A DNA stretch of 64,000 nucleotides from an uncultured Duncaniella sp. (lineage in GTDB: Bacteria; Bacteroidota; Bacteroidia; Bacteroidales; Muribaculaceae): assembly GCA_910586305.1 (NCBI GenBank), contig CAJUGS010000010.1:22510-86509 (forward strand). The letters run 5' to 3'. How positions within the stretch are numbered: the stretch's first letter is position 1; each line of letters begins with the position of its first letter. Made by a program: the position numbers and the translations under genes. Under the pieces are notes generated by a model. That model saw only the letters and a program-made list of their open reading frames with translations, did no database searches and was not told where the DNA came from. Below are positions 50,346 to 59,771 of this stretch, in pieces.

Positions 50346-52805
50346 ATGAAAAAATTCCACTATTATGCCCTGGCTGGAGCCTTCATGCTCCTTCCAGCGA
50401 CAGAAATTTCAGGAACTGTGCCATTCGAGAAAGGCAAGCATCCGATACAGCGTACAGCTGCATCGTCCGTCGCCAACACAAATGCCTTTGTGAAGAAAGC
50501 ACCCGCATCGGTCACCGTGGTCAACGAGGATTTCTCTCGTTTCTCGGACGGCAGTGAAGAGGCTCCTGGCAGCGAGATTATAAACCCCGACAGATATTAT
50601 ATATCTCCCGATCTAACCGCTCAGCCGGGATGGACCGGAAAAGGACTGCATCCGGCAGGAGGCTCGGTGCTCGTCACTTCCTATCTCTACGATGCCGGCT
50701 ACGGCGACGGTCCGGAGCTTACAGACGGTTACATATCAACACCACCCATGCCGCTCGGAGGCACGCTCACAATCACATTCCGCGCCAAGGCCCGCACAGC
50801 GGGAGCCGAGTTGTGGGTGGCACTGTGTGACGACTATTACGGTCCGTCGGACAGCGAGTCGTTCTATCCCGGCAACGAATGGGCTGAGTACACCATCGTG
50901 ACGCGCGAAGCCTCTCTTGAGGATGACTCATATGTACAGTTCCGCGCCATGGATTACAGCGAGGTATTTATCGACGATATACGTCTTGACCTGGTACGCG
51001 ACAAAGTGGCAACACCCACGGTAAAATATGCCACCAATCTTTCGGACACAGAGTTTATTGCCAATTGGGAAGAAAACGGTGCTCCGGAATATCTGCTCAG
51101 CGTGTGGAGCATTGCCAAGGAACTCAACCCCGAAGTGGGCCGTATAGGGACCGACTTTGACGGACTTACTCCCGACGCTGAAAACAAAAATATTCCCGAA
51201 GGTTGGACTATGAACTTCAGCGACAAAAGTGTCACTACCGAAACCGGTCAATACAACTCAGCGCCACAGGCCGTAGTGTTTGACAATCTGAACGATAAGA
51301 TAGAATCGCCCGACACTCCCTACCCCATCACAGGAATTTCATTTTGGGTGAAGCCGTCTGCTCTCACCGACAACGAATATGAGATGTCGCTGCTCAGAGT
51401 AGAAATCTACGATGCCGACAAGGACTATTGGGAGCCGATAGCCCATCTCCCCTACTACTGGATGGAACCCGACGGAGGTTTCTACTCGTTTGACTCAGAC
51501 GCACTGGGAAGCAGCACTACCCGCGTCCGCCTTAGCCTGATACAGAAAGGCCTGGTTGACTTCTACATTGACGATCTGACCATAGAGTATACCAAGCCAG
51601 GCAAACGCACCGATATCATGGTGGATGAAAAATTCACCTCTTCCGGCGTTACCGTGACCGGTATCGATCCGACGGCCGACACCTATTACAGCGTGAAAGC
51701 CTCCATTGGCGATATCACGTCCGCTCCAAGTCCGCGCGTATGGGTCGACGGTCTCACAGGCCTTAAAGTCACCACAAAAGAAGGAACCAATGTGACATCA
51801 GACTCCTTCACTGCCAACTGGGAAGCTCTCGGCCATGCCGACAGTTACAAGGTGGAGGTCTATGCAATGACCCACGCCACACAAGACATCGACGAGGTGG
51901 TGATTCTCGAAGAATCGTTCGACAACATCATCGAAGGCACCACCGACGTACCAGGCACTTCATGGGATTCTCCTTTCGACTTCAGTTCGAAAGGCTGGGC
52001 ATCGACAGGATGGAGTGCCACACAGCCCGCATGGGCTACCGGTATGGCCGGAACAACCGGTACATCATGGTATGGCGGAGCCGGTCTGATCTATACTCCC
52101 ATGCTTGATCTCGGCTGCAACGCCGGCGAGGGCTTTGACGTGGAGATGACAGTCTACACCACCGTAGCCGACCTTTCCGACTATGGCTCAAACGAAAAAG
52201 AAGGAGTATACGCTATGGTGCTCCGTACTCCCAATGACACCCAGAGCATGGCTGCCGGTTTGCTCGACACCCCGGTAGTAGGCCTCACCACCGGACGTAT
52301 ACACGTCGATACACGCCACATTGAAGATCTCTCCAATGTCATCGTTGCCTTCATGAACAAGAGCGGTCTTTCTTTCTTCGTGGACAACGTGAGAATCACA
52401 CAGCCTCTCCTCAAAGGCGAAAAGCTCAACCGCCCATATGCTATAGCCACAACCGCTGAAACATCGATTGACTTCAGAACCCTCGAATCGGCCACGGAAC
52501 ACTCCTACCGTGTCACAGCATCGGCCACCCGTGAGTATATCACCTATACATCCGATCCTTCCGACCTTCAGGTAGTCCTCGCGACATCCGCGATTGAGGA
52601 CATCAAGGCAACCGACAACTCACAGGTTACAGCAGCAAACGGCGTGATCACAGTAAGTGCCCACTCCGACTCAACCCCCTGGAGCATCTATACCCCGTCC
52701 GGAATTGCCGTTGCATCGGGCACAGGCTCATCAGAGACAGCAGTAACACCAGGCATATACATTGTGCGTCTCGGCTCATCCACCACAAAGCTCTGCGTAA
52801 AGTAA
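50346..52805 (+). CDS. Large secreted choice-of-anchor-J/fibronectin-like protein with T9SS tail
   Basis: An 819-residue exported protein with signal MKKFHYYALAGAFMLLPATEIS. Three beta-sandwich regions of the MAM-like choice-of-anchor-J type can be followed: about 50-215 (FSRFSDGSEEAPG ... FRAMDYSEVFIDDIRLDL), 250-420 (FDGLTPDAENKNIPEGWTMN ... LVDFYIDDLTIEY) and 515-700 (EESFDNIIEGTTDVPGTSWD ... MNKSGLSFFVDNVRI). They are separated by fibronectin-III-like linkers (SDTEFIANWEENGAPEYLLS, TSDSFTANWEALGHADSYKV). The C-terminus TPSGIAVASGTGSS to GIYIVRLGSSTTKLCVK is a type A T9SS sorting domain. This makes it a likely adhesin-like or carbohydrate-binding surface protein; the ligand is not known. 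A terminator follows. Confidence 0.82.
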   Translation: MKKFHYYALAGAFMLLPATEISGTVPFEKGKHPIQRTAASSVANTNAFVKKAPASVTVVNEDFSRFSDGSEEAPGSEIINPDRYYISPDLTAQPGWTGKGLHPAGGSVLVTSYLYDAGYGDGPELTDGYISTPPMPLGGTLTITFRAKARTAGAELWVALCDDYYGPSDSESFYPGNEWAEYTIVTREASLEDDSYVQFRAMDYSEVFIDDIRLDLVRDKVATPTVKYATNLSDTEFIANWEENGAPEYLLSVWSIAKELNPEVGRIGTDFDGLTPDAENKNIPEGWTMNFSDKSVTTETGQYNSAPQAVVFDNLNDKIESPDTPYPITGISFWVKPSALTDNEYEMSLLRVEIYDADKDYWEPIAHLPYYWMEPDGGFYSFDSDALGSSTTRVRLSLIQKGLVDFYIDDLTIEYTKPGKRTDIMVDEKFTSSGVTVTGIDPTADTYYSVKASIGDITSAPSPRVWVDGLTGLKVTTKEGTNVTSDSFTANWEALGHADSYKVEVYAMTHATQDIDEVVILEESFDNIIEGTTDVPGTSWDSPFDFSSKGWASTGWSATQPAWATGMAGTTGTSWYGGAGLIYTPMLDLGCNAGEGFDVEMTVYTTVADLSDYGSNEKEGVYAMVLRTPNDTQSMAAGLLDTPVVGLTTGRIHVDTRHIEDLSNVIVAFMNKSGLSFFVDNVRITQPLLKGEKLNRPYAIATTAETSIDFRTLESATEHSYRVTASATREYITYTSDPSDLQVVLATSAIEDIKATDNSQVTAANGVITVSAHSDSTPWSIYTPSGIAVASGTGSSETAVTPGIYIVRLGSSTTKLCVK

Positions 52806-52825
52806 AGCTTGGATGAAATACCATG

Positions 52826-52864
52826 CATCCGGACATTTTCTTTCGGGAATGTCCGGATGTTTTG
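52826..52864 (+). terminator. Rho-independent terminator after the secreted-protein gene
   Basis: A 12-bp perfect stem, CATCCGGACATT with AATGTCCGGATG, and a TTTT tract. Its T-tract runs directly into the murB promoter region. Confidence 0.88.
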
Positions 52865-52865
52865 T

Positions 52866-52895
52866 GTTGAGATAACGATTATTTTTGTATTTTTG
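52866..52895 (+). promoter_or_regulatory. Promoter abutting the murB start codon
   Basis: TATTTTTG (52888-52895) is a perfect -7 box with GTTG (52866-52869) 18 nt upstream. Only 5 nt lie between it and the ATG at 52901. A second TATTTTTG at 52880-52887 is an alternative -7 box. Confidence 0.65.
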
Positions 52896-52900
52896 CACTT

Positions 52901-53920
52901 ATGATAAAGTCACACCATAATTTCGACCTCTCGGCCCACAACACATTCGCCATGAAAGTGAAGTGTGGCTGTTTCATGGAATACGACTCCGCATCGGACA
53001 TCCCTTTCATCATGTCGTCCATCCGCAAAGGGATTGACTTCATGCACATTGGAGCCGGAAGCAACATACTGTTTACTTCCGACTATCCCGGCATAGTGCT
53101 GCACAGTGCCATAAAAGAGATAAACGAAGTGGAACGAACAGGAAACGAGGTGCTCATCGAGGCCGGCTCGGGCGTGGTGATGGACCATCTCATAGCTCTC
53201 ACCTGCGACCGCGGGCTATGGGGACTCGAAAACCTGTCGGGCATACCCGGAGAAGTCGGAGCGTCGGCCGTACAGAATGTCGGAGCATACGGCGTGGAAG
53301 CTGCCGATGTGATCGAATGTGTGAAGGCCTTCGACACAGTGACGTCTGAATTCGTCACGATACCTGTCGCAGACTGTTCCTACGGTTACCGCGACTCAAT
53401 CTTCAAACACTCCAACTGCAAGGGTCGCTACATTGTCCACGCTGTCATCTTCCGGTTGTCATCCGCTCCACGACCTGTCACCTCTTATCCCGCTTTGCGC
53501 GACCGCTTTGCCACACCACCCTCCTCGCCGCTCGAGGTGCGCCGGGCCGTGACAGAGATCCGAGATACGAAACTACCCGACCCGGCTGTAGTGCCGAGCG
53601 CGGGAAGCTTCTTCAAGAACCCGGTGATATCACGCGAACAATTCGACAGGCTGGCCTCATCACCGGAATGTGCCGATATCACACACTACGACACAGACGG
53701 AGGAGTGAAGATTCCGGCAGCATGGCTCATTGACCGCTGTGGCTGGAAAGGATACAGCGATGGCTCCAAGGTAGCCGTGTGGCATCTGCAACCCCTCGTC
53801 ATAGTCAACCCATGCCGTGAAGCCACTCCGTCCGATGTCATTAACCTTGAAGACAGAATAATAGCATCGGTCAAAGAAAGATTCGGCATAACACTTGTCC
53901 CGGAGGTCGAACACATTTGA
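52901..53920 (+). CDS. murB: UDP-N-acetylenolpyruvoylglucosamine reductase
   Basis: A 339-residue FAD enzyme that reduces UDP-GlcNAc-enolpyruvate to UDP-MurNAc with NADPH. FAD-binding motifs are LSAHNTFAMKV and HIGAGSNILFTSDYPG, with GLENLSGIPGEVGASAVQNVGAYG in the middle. The catalytic Ser lies in PSAGSFFKNPVIS and the Glu near the C-terminus (TLVPEVEHI). The YGYRDSIFK insertion with its Tyr marks a type I MurB, like that of E. coli. murA follows after 48 bases, though MurA acts before MurB in the pathway. Confidence 0.95.
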   Translation: MIKSHHNFDLSAHNTFAMKVKCGCFMEYDSASDIPFIMSSIRKGIDFMHIGAGSNILFTSDYPGIVLHSAIKEINEVERTGNEVLIEAGSGVVMDHLIALTCDRGLWGLENLSGIPGEVGASAVQNVGAYGVEAADVIECVKAFDTVTSEFVTIPVADCSYGYRDSIFKHSNCKGRYIVHAVIFRLSSAPRPVTSYPALRDRFATPPSSPLEVRRAVTEIRDTKLPDPAVVPSAGSFFKNPVISREQFDRLASSPECADITHYDTDGGVKIPAAWLIDRCGWKGYSDGSKVAVWHLQPLVIVNPCREATPSDVINLEDRIIASVKERFGITLVPEVEHI

Positions 53921-53968
53921 CCCTCCGTGTGTTAACAAAACATAACTATCATTCACCACCACAATAAT

Positions 53969-55279
53969 ATGAGCACATACATCATTGAAGGAGGACACCG
54001 CCTCCACGGAAGTATCACCCCTCAGGGAGCAAAGAACGAAGCTCTCCAGGTAATCAGCGCGACACTCCTGACATCCGAGCCGGTGACTATCCACAACGTT
54101 CCCAACATACTCGACGTTATGAACCTCATAGATCTTCTCAAGGCCATGAGAGTGAAAGTGGAACGTGTGGCCGACTCAAGCTGGAGATTCCAAGCCGACG
54201 ATCTCGACGAAGACTATATATCCAGCGCTGACTTCGTGGCACGATGCGCGTCACTCCGTGGCTCAGTGCTCGTGGTGGGACCGCTTCTCGCACGTCTCGG
54301 ACAGGCCTACTTCGCCAAGCCCGGGGGTGACAAAATAGGACGCCGTAAGGTCGACACACACATCACAGGCCTCTCGAAACTCGGCGCAATGATAGCCTAC
54401 AATGAAGAGCGACAAGCCTACTATCTCGTGACCGTCAACGGGCTCAAGGGATGCTATATGCTTCTTGACGAGGCCTCCGTGACCGGAACGGCCAACATCG
54501 TCATGGCCGCAGCCCTGGCCGAAGGCACTACGACTATCTACAACGCGGCCTGCGAGCCCTATGTGCAGCAGCTGTGCAAGATGCTCGTAGGGATGGGTGT
54601 CACCATCGAGGGCATAGGCTCCAACCTTCTGAGAATCACCGGTGCCGAGAAGCTCACAGGCGCCGTCCACACAATCCTGCCCGACATGATCGAAGTGGGA
54701 AGTTTCATCGGTATGGCCGCCCTCACCCAGAGTTCTCTCACAATAAAGGATGTGTCCTACGACAACCTCGGCATTATCCCCGACTCTTTCCGCCGACTGG
54801 GCATCAACATAGAGCGTCGTGGAGATGACATATACATTCCGGCCCAGGAGACATATGAAATAGAGACCAACCTCGACGGCTCGATCCCCACCATTGCAGA
54901 TGCGCCGTGGCCGGGACTCACCCCCGACCTCCTCTCGGTGATGCTCGTCACAGCCACCCAGTGCAAGGGCAGTGTGCTCATCCACCAGAAAATGTTTGAG
55001 AGCAGGCTCTTCTTCGTCGATCGTCTCATCGACATGGGCGCACAGATAATGCTCTGTGACCCACATAGAGCCGTAGTGATAGGCATGGACCACAAACTGC
55101 CACTCCGTGCCAATAAGATGCACTCGCCCGACATACGCGCGGGTATCGCTATGCTCATCGCCGCCATGAGTGCCAAAGGCGTATCGACAATCGACAACAT
55201 CGACCAGATCGACCGTGGCTATGAGGCTATCGACACCCGCCTCAATTCGATAGGTGCCTGCATCTACCGCAGAGACTGA
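53969..55279 (+). CDS. murA: UDP-N-acetylglucosamine 1-carboxyvinyltransferase, Asp-type active site
   Basis: A 436-residue enzyme that transfers enolpyruvate from PEP to UDP-GlcNAc, the first committed step of peptidoglycan synthesis. The inside-out alpha/beta barrel is evident: GGHRLHGSITPQGAKNEALQ at the N-terminus, with the conserved Lys-Asn pair, and IPTIADAPWPGLTPDLLSVM in the second half. At the active-site loop the sequence is KPGGDKIGRRKVDTHI, so Asp121 stands where E. coli has Cys115. In Mycobacterium, Chlamydia and Borrelia this Asp form is active and not alkylated by fosfomycin. A single MurA seems to be encoded in this window, next to murB. Confidence 0.95.
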   Translation: MSTYIIEGGHRLHGSITPQGAKNEALQVISATLLTSEPVTIHNVPNILDVMNLIDLLKAMRVKVERVADSSWRFQADDLDEDYISSADFVARCASLRGSVLVVGPLLARLGQAYFAKPGGDKIGRRKVDTHITGLSKLGAMIAYNEERQAYYLVTVNGLKGCYMLLDEASVTGTANIVMAAALAEGTTTIYNAACEPYVQQLCKMLVGMGVTIEGIGSNLLRITGAEKLTGAVHTILPDMIEVGSFIGMAALTQSSLTIKDVSYDNLGIIPDSFRRLGINIERRGDDIYIPAQETYEIETNLDGSIPTIADAPWPGLTPDLLSVMLVTATQCKGSVLIHQKMFESRLFFVDRLIDMGAQIMLCDPHRAVVIGMDHKLPLRANKMHSPDIRAGIAMLIAAMSAKGVSTIDNIDQIDRGYEAIDTRLNSIGACIYRRD

Positions 55280-55365
55280 GGCTGAAACAGATTCCCTCCA
55301 TTCTCCTCTCTCCTCACCCGCTTCCTCTCCTCCTCCGGGGCTAACCATATTACCATTTGTCAGCA

Positions 55366-57558
55366 ATGAAAGATAAAATGCAGTCACTCTCCACATTCCG
55401 CCTCATAAGGCAGCTTGTGGCCGACATAGGCGACGTGGGCGGAAACGAGGATGTGGCAAAACTGCTCCACACCTACCGCCGGGCCAAGAAAGAAGGCCGG
55501 CTTCCGGACTCGGTACACGGCATCAACCCGGCCACCAGGGCTCTCCACACCGCCATCATGCTGTGCGAGATGGTCTCGCCCGACCGCAACATGGTGGTGG
55601 CCATCATGCTCTATGAGCTATGCGCCGCCGGAGCCGTGACTGTCGAGGAGACAAGGCGTGACTGGGACGAGGATGTGGCAAGACTCATCAACGGCCTGCT
55701 CAAAGTTACATCACTCTACGGCAAGCAGTCGGCTGTCAGAACCGACAACTTCCGCCACCTTCTCATGGCCTTCGCCGAGGATATACGTGTCATAATCATC
55801 ATGATTGTGGACCGACTGTGCCTCATGCGCCTCATCAACCATCACCCAGACGAGAAATTTGTGGCCGACACCGCCTTCGAAGCCAGTTATCTCTACGCTC
55901 CTCTGGCCCACAGGCTCGGACTATACAAAATCAAAGGCGACCTGGAAGACCTATCGCTGAAGTATACATCGAGAGACACCTATACAAAAATCGCCCGCGA
56001 ACTCAACGAGACAAAGGTGGCCCGCGACGCATATATCGCCGATTTCATAGCCCCACTGCGAGAGAAACTCGAGAAGACGGGGCTGAAATATGAAATCAAA
56101 GGCCGCACCAAGTCCATATTCTCCATCTGGAACAAGCTACGCAAACAACAGGTGGAGATGTCGGGCATATATGACCTCTTTGCCATACGCATCATCCTCG
56201 ACGTCCCTCTCGAACAGGAAAAAGCCGAATGCTGGAAGGTGTTCTCCATCGTCACGGATATGTACACCCCAAACCCCAAGCGACTCAAGGACTGGCTGTC
56301 AATTCCAAAAAGCAACGGATACGAGAGTCTCCACACCACAGTCATGGGACCATCCAACAAGTGGGTAGAGGTGCAGATACGCACCCGACGCATGGACCTC
56401 GTTGCCGAAAAAGGCCTCGCCGCCCACTGGAGATACAAGGGTATAAAGAGCGAGGGCGACCTCGATGCCTGGATGAACAATGTCCGCGACATCCTGGAGA
56501 CAGCCGAAGGCCCGATGGAACTGATGAAGAACTTCAAGATGGACCTCTATGACAAAGAGGTGTTCGTCTTCACTCCTCTCGGCGACCTACACCGTCTGCC
56601 GCTCGGCTCGACTGTGCTCGACTTTGCATTCGCAATACACTCAAAAATAGGATGCTCATGTGTCGGGGCAAAGGTGAACGGACGCAACCGCAAGCTCACA
56701 CACAAACTCCACTCGGGCGACACGGTGGAAATCGTCACAGCTCCGGGCCAGTCGCCAAAACAGGACTGGCTCAACTTTGTCGTGACCTCCAAGGCCCGCA
56801 ACAAAATACGCCAGACTCTCAACGAACGTGCCAACAGATCTGCCGAATTCGGACGCGAACTTCTGCAACGCCGTTGCAAAAACCGCAAGGTGGAGCTGGA
56901 AGAGGGCGCCTTGATGCGCACCATCAAAAAACTCGGCTATCGCACTGTCACCGACTTCTACAAGGCTATCGGTGACGAGTCGATTGACATCAACGACGTA
57001 ATGGCCACCTACGACCTCATCGAGAGTGGCGACCGCAAAGCCGACGAACACAGATCGGCAGAAGAGTTTGAGCTTATCAACCCGACCGACCGACTCGCTG
57101 AAACAGGCGACGACATCCTCGTGATAGGCGACAATATAAAGGGACTCAATTACCGTCTGTCGCGCTGTTGCAACCCAATATTTGGCGATGATGTATTTGG
57201 ATTTGTATCGGCCGAGGGCGTTGTCAAGATTCACCGGAAAGACTGCCCCAACGCCGCACATATACGCGAACGATACCCCTATCGCGTGATTCGCACACGC
57301 TGGTCGGGCAAAGCCGGAAATCAGTTCGCAGCCACTATCCGCATTGTCGGACAAGACGACATCAGCATCGTCACAAACATCACGTCCATCATCAATAAGG
57401 AAAAAGATGTCGCTCTCCGCAACATCTCAATAGAGAGCCACGACGGAATATTCTCCGGATTCCTTATACTCGGAGTCAACGACACCTCGGCCCTCTCGGA
57501 CATAATCAGAAAAATAAAAACCGTAAAAGGCGTAAAAGATGTTCAACGCAGCAATTAA
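55366..57558 (+). CDS. RelA/SpoT-family (p)ppGpp synthetase with degenerate hydrolase domain
   Basis: A 730-residue long Rsh protein. Residues about 30-190 form the hydrolase fold, but the metal-binding HD pair is replaced by Tyr83-Glu84 (MLYELCAAG where active enzymes have LLHDVIEDT), so hydrolysis is probably lost. The synthetase domain (about 225-370) is intact: GRTKSIFSIWNKL, YDLFAIRII, PKSNGYESLHTTV and VQIRTRRMDLVAEKGLAAHW. TGS (VFVFTPLGDLHRLPLGSTVLDFA), helical, zinc-finger (RLSRCCNPIFGDD, HRKDCPNA) and ACT domains follow for ribosome sensing. The ATG at 55366 is preferred to a TTG nine bases earlier. The lipoprotein gene starts 20 bases before its stop. Confidence 0.93.
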   Translation: MKDKMQSLSTFRLIRQLVADIGDVGGNEDVAKLLHTYRRAKKEGRLPDSVHGINPATRALHTAIMLCEMVSPDRNMVVAIMLYELCAAGAVTVEETRRDWDEDVARLINGLLKVTSLYGKQSAVRTDNFRHLLMAFAEDIRVIIIMIVDRLCLMRLINHHPDEKFVADTAFEASYLYAPLAHRLGLYKIKGDLEDLSLKYTSRDTYTKIARELNETKVARDAYIADFIAPLREKLEKTGLKYEIKGRTKSIFSIWNKLRKQQVEMSGIYDLFAIRIILDVPLEQEKAECWKVFSIVTDMYTPNPKRLKDWLSIPKSNGYESLHTTVMGPSNKWVEVQIRTRRMDLVAEKGLAAHWRYKGIKSEGDLDAWMNNVRDILETAEGPMELMKNFKMDLYDKEVFVFTPLGDLHRLPLGSTVLDFAFAIHSKIGCSCVGAKVNGRNRKLTHKLHSGDTVEIVTAPGQSPKQDWLNFVVTSKARNKIRQTLNERANRSAEFGRELLQRRCKNRKVELEEGALMRTIKKLGYRTVTDFYKAIGDESIDINDVMATYDLIESGDRKADEHRSAEEFELINPTDRLAETGDDILVIGDNIKGLNYRLSRCCNPIFGDDVFGFVSAEGVVKIHRKDCPNAAHIRERYPYRVIRTRWSGKAGNQFAATIRIVGQDDISIVTNITSIINKEKDVALRNISIESHDGIFSGFLILGVNDTSALSDIIRKIKTVKGVKDVQRSN

Positions 57559-58381
57559 ATACACCATATTATCTCTCCTGACCCTCTCTCTCGCCACCTC
57601 CTGCTCGGGCAACGGCGACGAGGCCAAAGCCCGCAACCTGCTCGAATGTGCCCGCGAGGCAGTAAAGGCAGGCGACTATGAGCGTGCGCTCACACTCACT
57701 GACTCGCTCAAACGCACATATCCAAAAGAAATAGACACCAGACGCGAAGCAATGCACGTGACAGCAACAGCCAACGAGCGGCTATCGCTGCGTATGCTTG
57801 AGACCGCCGACTCCACCCTCGCCGTCCTCGGCGTCCGCGGTGACTCGTTGAGCCGTCTCGTGAAATTTGTATCCAACCCCATCGAGGGTTACTATGCCGG
57901 TGCTTCAGCCAAGACAGCCGATTTCGCCGCCACCACCGGTATACAGGCCAGAGTGTCGCCAGGAGGCGACTTCTACATCGTGTCGTCACTGCCATCGTCA
58001 AAAGGCGTGAAAAGCACATCGGTAAAAGTGAGCTGTGAAGGAGAGAGCGCCTCTACAGCCAGTGTGCCGTTTGACGGTGAGCGCAACGACAGGTCGCTCG
58101 GCACAGAAATGATCACATTCATGGGAGTAGAGTGTGAGGACCTCGGAAGTTTTATATACGATTTCCGCCACAAACCGCTCACACTCTCATTCGTGGGGGA
58201 GCGCACACTGTCAGTCCCCCTCTCGCCGTCGGCTGCCGAAGAAATAGCCACCCTATACGAATATGCCAATACGATACGCCAGGCCAAAGTGGCTGCAATT
58301 GAGAAGGAGCGGCTCACACGCGCAGTCGACATAGCTCGCTCACAGGCCGCAAGGACATTCGTGGAAAAAGACTCTCTCTGA
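57539..58381 (+). CDS. Lipoprotein of unknown function with coiled-coil segments
   Basis: A 280-residue lipoprotein: signal MFNAAIKYTILSLLTLSLAT, lipobox ATSC with Cys22, followed by SGNGDEA. Residues about 25-100 are strongly helical with a TPR-like repeat (AREAVKAGDYERALTLTDSL, YPKEIDTRREAMHVTATANE). The middle is a predicted beta domain (RVSPGGDFYIVSSLPSSKG, DLGSFIYDFRHKPLTLSFVG), and the last 45 residues return to helix (LYEYANTIRQAKVAAIEKER). I know of no named family. It overlaps the Rel gene by 20 bases and the BrkB gene by TGATG, so it is translated as part of that operon. Its role in the envelope is unknown. Confidence 0.7.
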   Translation: MFNAAIKYTILSLLTLSLATSCSGNGDEAKARNLLECAREAVKAGDYERALTLTDSLKRTYPKEIDTRREAMHVTATANERLSLRMLETADSTLAVLGVRGDSLSRLVKFVSNPIEGYYAGASAKTADFAATTGIQARVSPGGDFYIVSSLPSSKGVKSTSVKVSCEGESASTASVPFDGERNDRSLGTEMITFMGVECEDLGSFIYDFRHKPLTLSFVGERTLSVPLSPSAAEEIATLYEYANTIRQAKVAAIEKERLTRAVDIARSQAARTFVEKDSL

Positions 58382-59745
58382 TGAAACAAATCAAGGAAAC
58401 ATCCGATCCCTCAAAATCCGGCTTTTTAAAACGGCTGGTGAAACGTGCCACTGAGATATGGGAATACTGCTCGGACGGTGTGTGGACCGACCATCGCAAC
58501 AACTTGCGGGTCAACACCGTCAAGACCCTCAATCTCACAGTGCGCACATTCATGAACGGCGACCTGCAGATGAAAGCCTACGCTCTCACCTATCAGACGC
58601 TGCTCGCCATTGTGCCGGCACTGGCACTCCTGTTTGCTATCGGACGTGGATTCGGGTTTCAGAACATCCTTGAGAAACAACTATACACCTACTTCCCCTC
58701 CCAGCACCGAGCCCTCGAGATGGCCTTCAAATTTGTCGACTCGTGTCTCGCACAGGCTTCAGAGGGCATCTTCGTCGGAGTAGGCATAGTCTTCCTGCTC
58801 TGGACCATCATATCCCTTCTCAGCAACGTCGAGATAACCTTCAACCAGGTGTGGGGTGTGGCCTACGACCGGTCATTCTTCCGCAAGATCACCGACTATA
58901 TGGCCATATGCATCATTCTCCCGATTCTAATGATATGTTCGGGAGGTTTGCAGATATTCATGTCCAAAACCATCCAGATGCTTCTCCCTTTCGATTTCCT
59001 CTCGCCCGTACTGGAATTCGGACTCGACTTTGCATCACTGATGTTCACATGGCTTTTCTTTGCCGGAGCATATATGCTCATACCAAACACCAAGGTGAAG
59101 TTAAAGAACGCCATACTGGCCGGCATACTGGCCGGTACAGCCTTCCAGGTTCTCCAATGGCTATTCATCAACGGCCAGATGGGCGTGGCCAAATACAACG
59201 CCATCTACGGCTCCTTCTCGTTCCTCCCGCTCATGCTCCTGTGGATGCAGTTCTCGTGGCTCATCACACTTGCAGGCGCTCTGATATGCTGCTCGGCCCA
59301 AAACATCAGTATGTTCAGCTACGACAGACAGATACGCAACATCTCGGCCGACTATTTCCGCAAAGTCACCCTTGTGGTACTCACCATTGTGCTCAAGCGG
59401 TTCCGCGACAATAAAAAGCCTGCCAATACCACAGAAATATCCGAGGAATCCCTCATTCCCATCCGTCTCGTGCGCCTCGCCACCGAGCGCCTCATCGGAT
59501 GCGGTATGCTCATCCATGTTGTCACCGACGGCAACACCGACGACCGCGAGGAACTGCCGCTTCAGCCGGCCATGAGCATCGACCACTACACAGTCGCATG
59601 GGTCATTGAACAGCTTCGCACCAAAGGCGACAAAGACTTCATCCCATCACTCGACAAACGCTATCCCAACATAGTGAAACAGTGTGACGACGTCACTGCC
59701 GCACTAAAGAAAGCAACCTCGTCCACCCTTCTCGTAGACCTTTAA
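58381..59745 (+). CDS. YihY/BrkB family inner-membrane protein
   Basis: A 454-residue membrane protein of the YihY (formerly putative RNase BN) family. A 70-residue cytoplasmic N-terminus leads to six hydrophobic segments: MKAYALTYQTLLAIVPALALLFAIGRGFG, then IFVGVGIVFLLWTIISLLSNVEITFNQVWGV, YMAICIILPILMICSGGL, FASLMFTWLFFAGAYMLIPNTKVK, ILAGTAFQVLQWLFINGQMGVAKYNAIYGSFSFLPLMLLW and ITLAGALICCSAQ in order. The final 130 residues are a soluble winged-helix-like tail (EESLIPIRLVRLATERLIGC). The former RNase BN assignment for E. coli YihY was withdrawn, so no activity is claimed. It starts within the lipoprotein stop (TGATG), and RidA follows after 26 bases. Confidence 0.87.
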   Translation: MKQIKETSDPSKSGFLKRLVKRATEIWEYCSDGVWTDHRNNLRVNTVKTLNLTVRTFMNGDLQMKAYALTYQTLLAIVPALALLFAIGRGFGFQNILEKQLYTYFPSQHRALEMAFKFVDSCLAQASEGIFVGVGIVFLLWTIISLLSNVEITFNQVWGVAYDRSFFRKITDYMAICIILPILMICSGGLQIFMSKTIQMLLPFDFLSPVLEFGLDFASLMFTWLFFAGAYMLIPNTKVKLKNAILAGILAGTAFQVLQWLFINGQMGVAKYNAIYGSFSFLPLMLLWMQFSWLITLAGALICCSAQNISMFSYDRQIRNISADYFRKVTLVVLTIVLKRFRDNKKPANTTEISEESLIPIRLVRLATERLIGCGMLIHVVTDGNTDDREELPLQPAMSIDHYTVAWVIEQLRTKGDKDFIPSLDKRYPNIVKQCDDVTAALKKATSSTLLVDL

Positions 59746-59771
59746 TTAAAACCCACTAATAACATCAAAAA

